Assembly: GCF_002924365.1 (NCBI RefSeq)
Contig: NZ_PQWB01000017.1
Span: 337,086 to 401,085 of the forward strand
Direction: 5' to 3'
Length of the DNA stretch: 64,000 nucleotides
From: Chromobacterium alticapitis
GTDB lineage: Bacteria; Pseudomonadota; Gammaproteobacteria; Burkholderiales; Chromobacteriaceae
The number at the start of each line of letters is the position of its first letter. Position 1 is the stretch's first letter. Below are positions 63,374 to 64,000 of this stretch, in pieces. A model generated the notes under the pieces. That model made no database searches, was not told where the DNA came from, and was given only the letters and a program-made list of their open reading frames with translations. The position numbers and the translations under genes are program-made.

Positions 63374-63400
63374 TTGACGACTGCTGGGGCTGTCTATAAT
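63374..63400 (+). promoter_or_regulatory. Promoter of the tRNA-tuf cluster
   Basis: TTGACG (63374-63379) and TATAAT (63395-63400) with a 15-base spacer, followed by a GC-rich ATTCGGGTC discriminator typical of stringent-controlled stable RNA promoters. Confidence 0.75.
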
Positions 63401-63416
63401 ATTCGGGTCTCTTTCA

Positions 63417-63501
63417 GGAGGGATTCCCGAGCGGTCAAAGGGATCAGACTGTAAATCTGACGGCTCTGCCTTCGAAGGTTCGAATCCTTCTCCCTCCACC
63501 A
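63417..63501 (+). tRNA. tRNA-Tyr (anticodon GTA)
   Basis: An 85-base type II tRNA with acceptor GGAGGGA / TCCCTCC, anticodon stem-loop ...GACTGTAAATC..., a long variable arm and encoded CCA. Confidence 0.97.
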
Positions 63502-63554
63502 GAATTAGATGAAGCGCTTGGCAGTGAAGTTGAGCTGTCTTGTTGTAAAGCCAG

Positions 63555-63628
63555 GCGGGTGTAGCTCAATGGTAGAGCAGAAGCCTTCCAAGCTTATGAC
63601 GAGGGTTCGATTCCCTTCACCCGCTCCA
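63555..63628 (+). tRNA. tRNA-Gly (anticodon TCC)
   Basis: A 74-base tRNA with acceptor GCGGGTG / CACCCGC, anticodon loop CTTCCAA and encoded CCA. Confidence 0.97.
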
Positions 63629-63652
63629 AGCGTTTGATTAGCCTGTTTTAGG

Positions 63653-63727
<75 letters not shown>

Positions 63728-63766
63728 CCATTTAATGTAGCTTGTTTCGTATTCAGGAAATTTGCC

Positions 63767-64000
63767 ATGGCTAAGGAAAAGTTCGAGCGGACCAAACCGC
63801 ACGTAAACGTCGGCACCATCGGTCACGTGGACCATGGTAAAACCACTCTGACCGCTGCTATCACCACCATTCTGTCCAAGAAGTTCGGTGGCGAGGCTAA
63901 GGATTACTCCCAGATCGACAGCGCGCCGGAAGAAAAGGCTCGCGGTATCACCATCAATACCGCGCACGTTGAATACGAAACCGAATCCCGCCACTACGCT
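63767..64000 (+). CDS. tuf: Elongation factor Tu, 5' part
   Basis: The first 78 residues of EF-Tu; the gene runs off the window. It has [20 protein letters not shown], the P-loop [10 protein letters not shown] and the switch I region [24 protein letters not shown] lies about eight bases upstream of the ATG. It sits behind tRNA-Tyr, -Gly and -Thr, the standard tuf cluster. Confidence 0.98.
   Translation, partial: MAKEKFERTKPHVNVGTIGHVDHGKTTLTAAITTILSKKFGGEAKDYSQIDSAPEEKARGITINTAHVEYETESRHYA

Overview
The window is GC-rich betaproteobacterial chromosome, most likely from the Neisseriales and probably Chromobacterium close to C. violaceum. That is an inference from gene content. It rests on the smg-dprA-LysM / def-fmt-htpX-rsmB-ntrYX block, a secreted GH18 chitinase with a LuxR-type box, a type IV pilin next to PglL-type oligosaccharyltransferases, ftsE-ftsX-rpoH with a CIRCE operator, and the tRNA-Tyr/Gly/Thr-tuf cluster at the right end. 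I see no prophage, integrase, insertion sequence with transposase, or CRISPR array. Nearly all of it is core chromosome.

Layout. 0-15.7 kb: smg, dprA and a LysM protein on the minus strand; divergent def, fmt, htpX, rsmB, a DUF4390 protein and an NtrY/NtrX-like two-component pair; a MoeB/ThiF-type adenylyltransferase; an AT-rich orphan gene between inverted palindromic repeats; then tlpA, a thioesterase, a TonB-like protein, dps, yggU, fxsA and cutA. 15.8-16.4 kb: five tandem tRNA-Lys genes with a strong promoter and a terminator. 16.4-24.7 kb: pyrE, xth, a RBBP9-type hydrolase, a sulfurtransferase, a chemoreceptor, a HIT protein, a CorC/HlyC-type membrane protein and an Asr-like His/Lys-rich periplasmic protein. 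24.7-30.1 kb: the chitinase, then a minus-strand group made of a MerR/GyrI-like regulator, a complete beta-sliding-clamp homologue away from any dnaA, a D-2-hydroxyacid dehydrogenase and a cysteine hydrolase. 30.2-36.3 kb: a 1284-residue FAD/Fe-S oxidoreductase and a LemA-TPM-TPM operon.

36.3-47.2 kb is an envelope and DNA-repair block. lptD-surA-pdxA runs on the minus strand, and amgK-murU-ruvC then ruvA run divergently. Riboflavin genes ribB-ribE follow behind an FMN riboswitch, then ruvB. 47.2-53.8 kb: a small membrane protein, an AbgT-family pseudogene with an in-frame internal deletion, a polyamine-binding protein, proB, a PilZ-like protein and bioA. 53.9-58.4 kb: pilA behind a consensus sigma-54 promoter, followed by two PglL/Wzy-type oligosaccharyltransferase genes; the first, and most of pilA, are AT-rich and look imported. 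58.4-64 kb: rpoH with CIRCE, ftsX, ftsE, ftsY, rsmD, ferredoxin, three tRNAs and the start of tuf.

Points most worth a second look: the second-clamp operon, the pilin/oligosaccharyltransferase mosaic, the NtrX-like protein that has lost its ATPase and sigma-54 contact motifs, the palindromic repeats that supply stop codons, and the regulatory sites (lux box, CIRCE, sigma-54 promoter, RstA-like box). No feature here is proof of a wholly new system. The clamp operon is the best candidate.
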